Source: Osedax fenrisi (Eukaryota; Annelida; Polychaeta; Sabellida; Siboglinidae). Taken from it: a DNA stretch of 64,000 nt. The stretch spans positions 34,521,744-34,585,743 of the forward strand of contig OZ025243.1 in assembly GCA_964019155.1 (NCBI GenBank). The letters run 5' to 3'. Positions 31,701-46,100 of this stretch are shown in pieces. Below the pieces are notes generated by a model. That model was not told the origin of the DNA. It searched no databases and was given only the letters and a program-made list of their open reading frames with translations. The first letter of the stretch is position 1; every line of letters begins with the position of its first letter. A program made the position numbers and the translations under genes.

Positions 31701-34700
31701 AGATAATATACAAATAAAAATATCCTAATAAAAAAATCAATGAATATAATTATTTTATAATTAAAAACTCTACTATTATAATTTGATTTATTAGTACAAA
31801 TAGTAAAATAAAGTATAATATTATTAAATTATATTTTAATATATAATATACAATGAGATATAAAATAATAATCTATATCGAATATAGTTTGTTTTGATTG
31901 TGATGTCAAATTTAAAGTACTCATTTTAGTAATTGGCTTTGATACTAGTGTATAATGCACATAATAACAACTAAAATGAATAATTAAAATATAATATATA
32001 GTATAAGGTATATATAAATTAGTTTTATAATTTTAAATTATATAACGATATATGACCAGATCGGGATAGTTTCCCGAGCATATTCTACAATCTTTTTCCA
32101 GATGTTTCTATCTTTCATCGCTCTTTTCGCTTCTTCTACTGTTAGGCCAGTGTCAGCAGTTAGTTGCTTTATATAGTTTGTTTTGGTCGTCCACGTTTTG
32201 TAAATCCGTGAGCAGGCATCCACATTAGTACACCACTTATAATATCATTTTCGCTTCTGATGCAGTATCCAGCAAATCGTGTTCTTCTTTTCCGGATAGT
32301 CTTGGTGAGAGTAGGAATATTTCCATATAGTATCTTGTTTGTTAAGTGTAGTTTCCATGATATATTAAATACTACTCTCAAAATTCTTGTATATGTTCCA
32401 TCAAGTTTTCTTTCCAATTTTTTAGTAAGTGTCCATGCTTCAGATCCGAAAAGTAACACCGATTCTACTACTGCTCTGAAGAAATTTCTTTTGAGTGTTG
32501 CCGTAAGATTTGATTTCCATATTGAACTTAATTTGTCAAGAGCGCTCCAAGATTTGGCTATTCGGATCTTTATTTCCTTATCCATTGATGATATCTCACT
32601 TCCAAGATATGTATGGTTATCTACAGACTTCAGTTGTGTTCCATTTACAGATCTTACTTTATGGTCAGTGTTGATATTAAAATTCTGAGTTTTTCTAATA
32701 TTGACCCATAATCCTACTGAATTTGCTTTCTCTTCCAAGACATGTAGAAGCTTTTCCGCATCACTACATGAATCCGCAAAGAGTGCCAGATCATCTGCAT
32801 AATCTGCGTCTGATATTGTAACTGTTGGGTATCTTCTTCCTCTTGATTTCTGAAGTGTTAACCCTAGATCTTTATGTAGGTCAATGGATGTCCTTAAAAC
32901 ATAATCAAGTGTTATGATAAATAGTAAAGGTGCAAGAGTATCCCCCTGAAGTACACCTGAATTAATTTCAAAGAATGCAGTGTCCCCGTCTGGCGATCGA
33001 ACCATTGATTTGTTATTACTATATAGAATCATAATTGCGTTGATAATCTTGTTTGGTATGCCGTATGATTTCAGTATCTCTACGATATATATAAAATATT
33101 TTAAATTTGGACTCGGAAATTGTAATCAAAATAAATGGGGGCCATATTCGATATTCTCCATAATAATTATATAAAAATATAAAACATAATAATAATTCAT
33201 TATATTAAGGAATTTAAAAAAAAATTTAAATGTACCTATTCCATATACCCTAAAATATTAAAAAATATATTATATGAATAAAAGACATTATTTAACATTA
33301 TAAAAATTACTTATATGAAAATATATATATATATATAATTTCGTGTACAATTATTTCCAAATAGGTGAAATATTGAAACAATTTTCATATAAACCCGAGT
33401 ATTGAAAATAATTATAGAATATTATAAAATATGTATATTATGATGTAAAACTTGTTTTTGTAGCACAAAGCTATATTGATATATATTATCAGTTGTATTT
33501 TTTTATAATTAATATGAAATATTGGAATATTTCATTAAACTTTAAATCTGATATTCTTAGTATTTTGATTTTTCCTAATTCTACTTCATAAAAATAAATG
33601 TAGTGTTAATTTCTTCTTAATGATTTCTTATTGAAACTTTAACTATATGTAGAAAAAATATTTATTTACATTCTGAAATTGTTTTATCTATATTAATATT
33701 TTAAGAGACATCTGTTCTATAAATAGATAAATAGATAAATATTTAAATATAGTCGTCTATTAAAAGTGTATTTACTTTTTTTTGAATTATTTATTCAATA
33801 TAATATTTAACCTATTTATAGATATGATATAGATCTATAATTGCATTTTTATAGGATATAAAAGAAAATATTTAATATAAATTATGTTTAACTAAATAAT
33901 TATTATTATTTTGAAAATAAATAATAAAATTATGAATATTTATAATTTTACAAATTATTAAATTTATAAAAATGTAAATATGGGTTAATTATATATATTC
34001 TAATCGTGTGAAAAATTCAATTAATTATTATTGAAGGACTTAATAATATTTTAATTAATAAAATTTGTCAAAATAATTATTCTGAGTAAATTGATTCTAA
34101 AAATTTACAACATAATTATTATTTTTAAAACGATATTACATTCTGAATTAAATTATGATTATAATTTTTAACTGATTTTTTTAAAATAAATATTATAATT
34201 TATTTAAATGATATGCTTTTAAAAGTATTTATTTGATAATTATATTTTATGTAAAAAATGATTTATATATTATTTTAAATATTCAATATTTTAATAATAT
34301 TATATAAAAAATTGGTAATAATATTAAAAAAATTTTTCTCAATTTCATAGAAATACTGTAATAATAACAATAAAATAACATAATTTGGTTCTATTTTTTT
34401 TTCAATTTTTAACAAATATTTACTCAAAAAACTGTTAATATATATTAAGATTTAAGCTAACAGAAATTAAACAAAATTCAATATATATTAGGTAGAGTTG
34501 ATATATAACCCACACATTTTGAAATTATAACAATTATAGTTGTTTATAAATTCACTAATGAATATTACTGTGATAAGAAGGAGATGTGTTTCTGAGATAA
34601 ACTAATTAGATATTTGACATAAATAATTATAATAGTTACCTTAGCCAAATTTGTGCAATTTTCAAATCTTTAATTAGTTTAACTCAGTAATACATCTCTT

Positions 34701-37700
34701 TATGATTATCAAAGTAATATTTATCTAAACTTATCAAAGTAACATTCAAACGTAAATTTATAAACAATTAATATCAAAATGTGCATTCTATATCCACTCT
34801 ACCTAATATATATATATAATAATTTCTTATACAAAATTATAATACGGTGTTTTATAGATATGTACCTTTCTCTATTTTTACGTTTAAATGCATGAAGATG
34901 ACTTCTAAAGGGATTTTAAATTGGTAATAATCTAGAATATTTCTAGATAATTACGTTTATTTAATTAGTATATGCAGATGATATAGTATTTATATATACG
35001 AAAAATAATATCATAGCAAGAAATATATTAGAATATTTTATAGATTATTATTTAAATATAAATAGATTAAAGAAAATTAATTAAGGAAATAAAGAATCAA
35101 ATAGCTGGAAATAATAAACAAATTTATTATTAGTAGATATATAATAAAATGAGATTAAAATTAATAAATATATGTAAAATAAGTTATATAATATTTAAAT
35201 AAAAATTATAAATTAGTTTAAAATAATTAATAATAGGTAAAATAAGTAAAATAAGTAACAACAATTTTGATATATATAGATTTAACACATAGGGATTTAT
35301 AGGTGTTTATAAATTTAATTAGATATTATGGGTTATTGAATTATAAATGTTACTAATAAGCATATGAAAATTATATGTTTATATTAAAAATATAAAAAAT
35401 AACAAATTAATTATATATGTTCTTGTGTGTGTAACGTGTAAAATGTCATATATTCATTAAAGTCATTTCTATATAGATCTGTTAAAATTTATAAATAATA
35501 AATAATTATAATTTTTTTATAAATATTAAAATATAAAAAATAAAAATAATAATTTTAATGCATTTTTTAAAGAGATATATAGTTAAATTATAATAAAAAA
35601 TAATTTAATTTTAAATTATTAATTGTATAGTATTTTTTATATATTATGACATTATTAACTTATTCTAAAATATAATATATATTATTGACATATAAAAATG
35701 TATAAATATAAATATTTTTATAAAGTATATTACTATATATAATGAAATTTAAACTAAGATCTATACATAATTATTTATAATATTATGGTAACAAATACCT
35801 AATATGTTTAGTTTAAAAGTTAATAAGTTTAGATTACTGTAAGAAAATAAATTAAATTAGAAAAATACAGACATCTTAATACATTCTATATTATAAAACT
35901 ATATATGTATTAAATTATTAGTATTTAGTATTTAACCGAATATTTTGTCTAATAGAAAAATATAATTATAAAATTATTCTAGGTTCAAAAGTCTATTAAG
36001 TAATAATTTAACAAATTAAATAAAAATATAGACCTCAAATCAGATTTTAAGTTAATAATTTAAGTTATTAAAATATTTATTAGATTCTTTAAATATATAT
36101 TGTAAACTTATAAATGAAATATTGCCTTTTAAAGGCAATATCTATCTATATTATTTATATTATAGTATGTACACATTCATATATTATAATATGATTATAA
36201 ATATAATTTAAAATAATGAAACTATCTAAAAGAAAAGAAAAATTATATTGAATATAAAAATGTTCACTAACTTTAAATTATCAATTCACAAATTCCAGAA
36301 AATGAAGTAATTTATACAAAAAACACAAATATATTATAAATTAATAATAAATAGCGATATTTAAAAATAAAATAGTTTCGTTTCGATAACTTAAATAAAA
36401 TTACATGAATTCGGATGATATATTATAATATATTATTATGTAATAAAAAAAATTCTGTAATATAAACATTAATCATAATATTTTACGTATTTAAGATAGT
36501 AGCATTAATGTAATACTAATCTAGAATATAATGTACAAAAATAATACAACAATTTTTGGTGGTAAATTAAAATATAAATATAACAATACATGAAAGCAGA
36601 CTATATTCTCATTTCGATATTTGTTAATATATTATGGAAAATTGTTAAATTAACTTCTTAGAATTTATGTAAGAATAGCATAAGAATATGAAATGTAATA
36701 ATATAAATAATTATATACAGATTTAGACATGATGAAATATTAATTATTACATAAATAAATTATAAATATTATAGAACTATTTCATATTAACATAAACAAA
36801 GAATCTAAAATAGAATAGATTATTTATTTATCATATATGTAATATAAATAAGTTAAATATTTGTATATTATTTATGTATCATTAATGTAACATAAATAAG
36901 TTAAATATTTGTATATTTATAAAATTGTACTAAAATAAAGAAATAACTTCACAATATTATAAAAATGCAGTATTATATAACACAAATATATTATATAATT
37001 ATTGTATGAGTTACATGTAAACTTAATTCTATAAACTAGTGATAATTTTTTGTATTATTTTAATATTTTAATCATTTATCATATATAATGTCAACTTAAC
37101 ATTAATAAAATAAAGTAAATTGTAAAAATAGCTTAAATTAGAATTTAAATTTAATTAAAAATGTGTTGAGTAATACAATTATTTAATATTCAAATTTTAA
37201 ATATAGTAGAACGACAAAAAAATCGATATAATCAATTATTGTAATGCATTGTACAATAACGTTATCATATATATTCGTTTTGAATATAAAATAATATAAA
37301 CTTTGTAAATGTAGTTAATTATTACTTGTGTCAATTGTGTTCTACAAATAGCTAATTTCCAAATTTTATAATATATTATTATTAAAAATAATAATTTATA
37401 AATTAATAAATTACACCAATTATTATTAATTACACCAATTTAATTATTAAAAGTATGCAAATATTAATTAAGAAAAAACAATTACAAACAATAATCACAA
37501 AGTAAGTTTATATATAATCTAACTATTATTTAATCTTGATATAGATCTTTCCAGGCCATCAGTTCTATCTGTATTGTCTTCAATAGGAACCACCACAGAT
37601 TCTAGAATAATATAATATTAAATATATAGTATTTAAATTAATATATACATAATATATATATATTTATATAATTTACATTTAAAATTTAATAATTTGTAAA

Positions 37701-40700
37701 ATGATCATAGTGGTATCATTAACCATAGTCTGCTATCTATGAAAATAAACACAACATTATTTTATTTTTGTAATGATTATTTATAAATAACATTTCTCAT
37801 TTTGTATATTAAACTATAAACTAAAATGTACACACACTTATAGTAATATATAGATATTAGTATATTTTTATATTTTACATATAAGTATATTTAATATTAA
37901 TGTAATTTTATAAAAAAAAATGTAAATAACAAATTATATTATTCGAAAAATAAATTATAGCTGAATTTATATTTATAAATACCCGAAACACCCTCTCTTT
38001 CTCTATTTTCATTGACACCTTCGTCGCCATTGATATCACCATCGCAGAGTGGTTTCACGTAAGATTCGGGTTCTTTTCTATCGGTGATCTGAGCTACCCC
38101 GACCTGTAAACATGAAGTAGTGATGAAGAACCACTAATAATCAACACTATTACGATGTACAGTTAGCGATAGGTCATTGTAGGCATTTACACGTCGTTAA
38201 TAATCAACACTAACTATACTCGTGCCAAAGCTAAACCTTTTAATACCCGGAGAAAGATATATTAATTAATTGTAAATCAATTATAATGTGTTAAAATTGA
38301 TATGCATTATCAAAACTTGCTAATAAATCTGCATATCAAAAGTATTGTTTTTCCTTCGACTATTATATTTGAGTTTTATATTGGTTAATGAATATATCCG
38401 ATGAGGTTGTGATCTTAATTACGACATTAGAGTAATTAGAGTCAATAGTCGGGTGATTTTAATTAAATGACATATCTGAAACAATTACTGGCTGATTAGT
38501 AATAACTGATTATATTACTGATATGTGATTCATAACTAATTGTTAGTATACATAGTTGATATAATATTTCTGTCATAGAAATTAGAAGGCAATCTCAAAC
38601 ATTACCCTTTAGTTATTAATCGGATTATAGTATAGCATATATGTTATATATATATATGCTATATATATTTATTTTGGTGAAATCCTTACATAGCCAAATT
38701 CTTGAACCAGAAATAATAATAACAATAACGTATGTTATCGTTAGCAAATATGTATATTCTATAGTATATACTTTCTATAGTATATAGAGTCTATACTTTC
38801 GATTATAAATTCCTAAATAACGTAACAATAAACACAGACAGACAGACATACAGACATACAGACAGATTTACATACAGATATACAGACAGATATACAGACA
38901 GATATACAGACAGACAGACATACATATATACAGACAGACAGACAGACATACAGACATACAGATATACAGACAGACAGACATACAGATATACAGACAGACA
39001 AACAGACATACAGAGAGACAAACAGACATACAGACAGACATACAGACAGATATACAGACAGACAGATAGACAGACATACATACATACAGACATACAGACA
39101 GACATACAGACAGACATACAGACAGACATACAGACATACTAGACGTACCTCACACTTGTTGTTGGCATCCTCGTCGTGCGGTCTTCTCTTCACGTGTCTC
39201 ACTGTGGGCTTCTTAGGCTGCATCGAAGCACTGATCTGACACCTGGTGGTTGCGTTAGAGATACGCGTGTATGTTAGGTATTATTGTAACTCGCTAACTG
39301 GTCGGGTAATCTATGTTTAGATATATATATAAGAAGGTTTTAATTATATATTAATATTAATACATATATATATATAAGAAATATATTATTAATTAAAAAT
39401 AATTGATTGTTATTCAATCAATTTCAATTTAGTAATCAATAATATAATATTTATTTACGGGTATTAAAAAAATCTTTTTTCATTTTAAAATTAATAATTA
39501 TTAATTATAATTCACAAAAAAATATTGTGATATATATATAATATATTTCCATTATATATCTAATGTGGATAAATGGTTTCGATGAAACATAATGCTATAT
39601 ACGTCTGTAAACTTGTAGCAGGGTGATACGCCCTTTATTGAGATCACCCCAAAATGTCCGTTTCGTCCACCCAACCGCGACCCACTGGCGTGTTTGTATT
39701 CGCAGCACGTTGACACCCGGCAGTCTATCTTACCTGTCATCGTAATGTGGCGTTGTATAGAGTAAGGCGATAAATATGTTATATCATCGTAAAATATATA
39801 TTTATTGTTTAAATATTTGTTTATAATATTATAGTTTATTAGATTATTAGTTACTTCTTGGATTATACAAATGTTATAGTGAGATACCGGGGGGGGGGGG
39901 TATATTAATCAGTGAATAGCACATTTTTGTATTCAGGATTTAAACCCATTTGAGTATACAATTTAATTTGAAAACAAATATATTTATATATGAAATTAAA
40001 CAAATGCGTTTTATAATATACTTTATTACAATGACATTATTTTAGAATAAGATGAAGTTTGATGCTGTAATGTTAAGAATGAAAGTAAGCTATTGAATTG
40101 TAAGCTGAATTTACGATATGATTTGTGTTAGTAGACTAAACCATTAATGTAGAATGTCAGCGAGTAGGGATATCCTCTGTGGCGTCTTGAAGTGAAGATA
40201 AAGTCAGCTGGAGAAGTAATACATGAGAAATATAAATGTATGATAAATGAAAAATATTGTTTACTCCTTCTAAAGGAGTTTATTTACATTTTATATTAAT
40301 GATATATATATATATATATATAAATTAACTATATATATATATATATACAAATTAACTATATATGTATATAAATTAACTATATATATATATAGTTAATTTA
40401 TATATAGCCCTAAAAATGTAAAAATTGTAATGTTTATTTTATTAGAATTATTTAATAAAAAATGGTATATATAAAGTAATACTAGTTAATTATATTAATA
40501 TATTATAATAAATAAAATAGAATACAAACACTGTCCTACGATCTTCTCTTTGAATATAAACAGAGTGTTTCCCCCGCAATGTTGCTGCTCCACCATGATC
40601 TATAAATAGTTGATAACATGTAAAGTGGGTATTACAAATAGTAGTTATAACTTTTAATATGGTTAATTAAAATAGTATATGCATTTGAAAATATTTATAA

Positions 40701-43142
40701 ATATTGTTTACAAGAATTAAATACAAGATGGATTATACACTTACCTATCATCACTAATGAACACTTATTTAGTTATAGGTGTAACAATTAATTAATTAGT
40801 AGAAAATTAAACCATAAAATAATAATAAATATAAAATAGTAACAAAACTAATTTATAAAAACCTTTTGTATAATAGAATCTAATAAAATAAATGTAATGA
40901 TGATAATATATAGTATTACCTTATTATATCTAAGATAATTACTGTTTTTGTTTTAATTACAATATTTATTTACAATTTTAACTAATAATTAAATTCTATA
41001 GTATTATACGTATTATGTATTATATATTATACAAACGTATGATGATTTGTGAAGTTTATGATACTTTAGTTTTAATTCATGTATTTACCTCTATTATTAA
41101 AAGTATTTATTATTGAAAATTATTAATATATATTTATGAAACATACATACTTTATTAAACACATAATAATAACTATAGTTATATTGTATATATATATATA
41201 TATATAATATTATAACCAAGTATTTAAATAAGTTTGTATCGCATATCGAATTCATTTAAAAGAGTTTAAAATTTAATTTTGAGAAAATAATAAATTATTT
41301 TAAAAATTTGTCGTAAAACACCCACGGTTAATAATACTTTAGGTAATACACAAGAACTAATTATCATAGTAAACGATAATAACTTAATCCACGTAAGTTG
41401 ATACCTATGTAGGATCAGTATTCGAGCGTAATAATTCATCTGGCAACGTAGCCTCGGTTAATCGTGAAATCAATACAGTCGTAATACGGCTGCCGTATAC
41501 ATTCGGCTAATATCGCTGAGGACAAGTATCGGCTCACTCAGCCGTTAAGTACAAGGTCAAGCCAACAACACACCTTACGAGCGTGATATATTAGCGATGA
41601 AATATTATTGGATCACTTCGCGTAAATAATATATTTCGAATAATTGTAAACAATAAATTATTTTAAATGGCATATCGATTGATTTATTGATCGATAATCG
41701 GTGGTTTATCAGCGCTTATATTAGGTGTATCCGTGCCTCATGGGTGTGCGTAATAATATGATATTGATCGATCAATACATTACAGAGATAAATATGATTA
41801 TCGCGTCGTGAAAAGCTTATTCACTAAAAACCACAATAATATATTTAATTGGACCGCGTAATAATTGTTTATTGGTTATTATGATTTTTTTTAATATTTT
41901 TTACTATTTGTTATACTATTCGTGTCATTATGTTTCATTACGCTAAACTTTACATTTACGTATTTATATCTATTTATCTACATCTATAATATAGATTATA
42001 TATCAATCTATCTCTATCTCTATCGCAGAGTATCGGATAACGCAGCCTGCTCGTGTTAACCTCATCTCTGGGATCCATGCGCTCGTAGTCTAGCTTCAGA
42101 CTAGACCCAAAGTAGTGCATCTTCACGGTACACATGGTCTGCACTCGTTCCTGGTACTTCATGGCCGGCTCCTGGCGATGCAGCATCAGATGACCCTGTC
42201 ATGTGACACGCGTGTGTGTTAGCGAATCAGGTGCGGCATTGGATGATGCGCGTTCTAATTGGTTTAGAACAGGTGGAGTATCTCGTCGCGTTCATGTTCC
42301 GGCGCGCTATATTCGTTATCGACGGATATACGCTAACTTAATACTTAGAATGAAATATACATTTAGCTATCGTATATGTTTGTTTGTAGAATCGATTATA
42401 TATTATTTCACTATTATACGATATTCTAAGAACTATTCTAATCACTACTTTAATTTTTCTAATATATTATAGATATATTATCACTAATAGACAATAAATG
42501 TATATATTTATGTAAATAAATCATTAATGCGATATTTAATTGTTACCATCATATATATATATATATTAACAATTAAATTATAACATAAATTAAAAGTTAT
42601 CAAAGCATGATTATGGAGCGAGCTGATTGTAAAATGAAATATTGATGCGTTAACAGATTGAACACAATGAGAAGATAAAGTGACATATACTACTATTTAA
42701 CTTTATTATATATCTTCATGTTAGCTAAGATGGATAAACACGCATTCCTGATGGATAGCTATACCATTTGGGCTATTATAATAGTATCATTTATAAACAT
42801 ATCGACTTTACATACATGCTCTCCTTCCCATAATTAAGGTTACCCCTCTTGAGTGTTACTAACCCTGTTACTGTGATTGCTCTTCCTGCGTTTGATGACC
42901 TTGGATCTACGAGGGGTCACGGGAGGTGTAGGTATAATGCCGGCAAACTGTGTATTCGTTATGATCATCATACCGTGCTTAATAGTGTAGTATTAATGTT
43001 AATACATATATCTATTATACATACTTATAATAATATTTCACTATTTCTCACTCCGATATGATATATTTTCTATATGATTAGAGCAATCGATTACTTTTAT
43101 TTTACTACGTATTGCATTTATTATTACTGTAACTTCCCCGAT

Positions 43143-43186
<44 letters not shown>

Positions 43187-46100
43187 TAATAATAATTATA
43201 ATAATTTAATAATTATAAGTCACAAGTTAAGATTAGTTTCAATTTATTCAAAGTTCCATAAAATATTCCAAATAAAATGCTTATTTATCAAACATATACG
43301 TATTTACAATATTTTCGAATATTTGTATAGTATTTTCAATAACTATAAAGCGTTTTACTTTATTAATTTTTTATTTATTTCAATAAAGTATGTTATAACG
43401 TATCTTATCATTAGAAAATATTTCGACTTATGACTATATATTTGCTTAAATAACAAATTCTAAAATAATAATTATGATATAATAATACTGTTAATAATCT
43501 AACAATAATAATAATTATGAATGCTCTATTATAAATGTTAAAAATCTAAATGTATATACATAATTCGTAATGATATAATTATTGTTAACAATGAAGATTC
43601 TATTACATTTAACTTCTTTCCATTAAAATGTTATTCAAGTTGTGCAAATTAATCTTAATATAAAACATAGCACAAACACTATAGAATAGAGATCTTACCA
43701 GGGATGAAATTACTACAGAGGTCAATGAGACCACAGCCCATACAGAATTAGTGCACATAGTGGTCGATATATATTGTTAGATATCATAGACTACTGATCA
43801 CAACCATATTACAACATCGGGTGATATCTATAGTCAAGTATATAGATACTATAGACTATGTAGGACAGAGTACAAACATTGGGTGCTAATATATAGGACA
43901 AAGTACATTCATTGGTGCTAATATTTAGAACAGAGTGCAAACATTGGGTGATAATATGTAGGACAAAGTATAAACATTGGGTGGTACTATGTAGGAAAGA
44001 GTATAAGCGAAGATATTGCGAAGCAATGATATAACCCTCCCTATCTAAGATGTATTAATAATCAGGCGTCACGCTGCTAACAGTAGTATCGAAATCACTG
44101 AAATAGATTTAGGTATTACGCAGTTTCAATGCTCTATTAAATTACATGCAATATAAGTTAGCTTTTACTCGCCACATAAATATGTATATCATTTAAAACT
44201 AACATATCATATTTCTTTATTATATATTAGTAATGTACACTTAGTTTTCATCATAAATAATAATTTAAAGCATATTATTTTACATTTTAAAAGTGTACAC
44301 TTTGAGCTGAATGTATACTATAAACAACATATAGTTCGGCAAATTTACCCTACATAGGTAGCGCTGTTGCTTTTTTTATACAAATCAAATTACACGATTT
44401 TGCGTGAGTGTTATATTTTTCCTTAGATAAATCGTTAGTACAATCATAGGGTGATATGAGTAGGACAAAGATTGGTTGACATAAGCGAGGACAGAGTACA
44501 AACAATGGCGGATAAATAGGACAGAGTACAAACATTGGGAGATATTTTGTACGGAGATTGCCCGACGATAAGACGACCGGTCGTGATCTCTCGTAGCGCC
44601 TCCTGATCCAACTGTGTAACCGACGATATAAACATGCTATTAATAGCGGCCAATCGATGACGGTGAGATGCAACGTGCGCTTTAAGTGAACACGTTAAGT
44701 GATATCGCATGCAATCGTAGTACTATTCCGTTTACTAGTGCGAACAATTTACGCCTACTCTAATAAAATAGCATGTTACTTTCGTTAAATAGTTATATAT
44801 TATCTTTGCTCATTTACTCCGAGATTAATTAATAATATGTATGCGTAATAAAATTAATATCACTAGATGTATGAGTTACGCTAATCTAATAGTCTGTAAG
44901 CGATGTTAAATAAAAGTAGAAGTCTAAACTTTTCAGTATTTAGTAACCGACTTAAAATCATCACATTAAAGCTCATAATATCACCTGAACGCGACTTAAG
45001 CATGCGTAGCTACGACGTAACGCACGAGTATGACGTAATACATGCCTATGATGTAATGCATGCCGATGACGTAATAAGCGTACTTACCGCGTAGAGGTGC
45101 TTGTCTTCGAGTTCGGAATCGCGGAAATGAGCGACCGTCTTGCGCGGCTTTCGATTGATCGCCGGTCGCAGATCATCGGTCAGGAAACTGTCGTCCCCGT
45201 AATACGCGTTCTAGAAGGTCGTGTGCTTATTAGTAAACGTGTGTGCATACCTACGTTAAATAAATGGAATAGATTGAAGTTTATCTAAAACATAATGAAA
45301 TATATCTATCTTATGTAGCTATTTAAAAGTTGCTGGATTTGTATAAGTAAATATAGACTATTTATGAGGGATATTGTATATAATTTAAAATCACAGAAAA
45401 TCAGCCCATGATACAATACAATCTCCGTATGTGTATAAGATTTAATGATGGTTTCATTCCTATTAATTATTTATACATTTGATATCACTATAATAAAATG
45501 AAATAAATCAATAAATATATAAGGCTGTGAATAGTCATATAAAGTCATATAATGCAATATGAAGTATATTATATATTATATTGAAAACTATTTAAAATAA
45601 CAGTTAATATATATAACAGTAAATTATATGTAATTAATATTACGTTTACAAATTAATTTAATAATTTAAGGAAAGAATGAAGATAATAATGTGAAGAATA
45701 TAAATTTATAAATTAATATTATTTATACTGAAGAGTAATACCAAATATTCTGCAAAACAAAGATATAACACTCCCTATCTACGTAAGGTAATTAATAGTT
45801 ATTAGTTATTAGTTATTAGTTATTAATAGTTCACCGCTGTTTGCAGTAGTATCGAACCACTGAAATATATTGAAGGTTTGATGCAGTTTATATGCAAACA
45901 AACATTGTTCTATTTAAGTACATGCGCGATAACTTAGCCTTTACTTACTTCATTTAAAACCAAAATATCTTATTGCTTTGTTATATTAGTAATGAACATT
46001 TAGATACATCATCAAAATAATAATTTAAAACCATTTATTTAACATTTTAAAAATTTAGTTTTATACGAATTAACATTACGAATTACACAATAAACCGAAA

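Noticed and set aside
38803..39223. Frames of MSVCLSV-type repeats
   Set aside because: Translation of the CAGA/CATA microsatellite; only the 39149-39235 part (IS-ASMQPKKPTVRHVKRRPH) is a real exon.
44350..44710. Two long minus-strand frames (107 and 88 residues)
   Set aside because: Only the 44534-44611 segment is supported as an exon; the rest is intron and MITE sequence.
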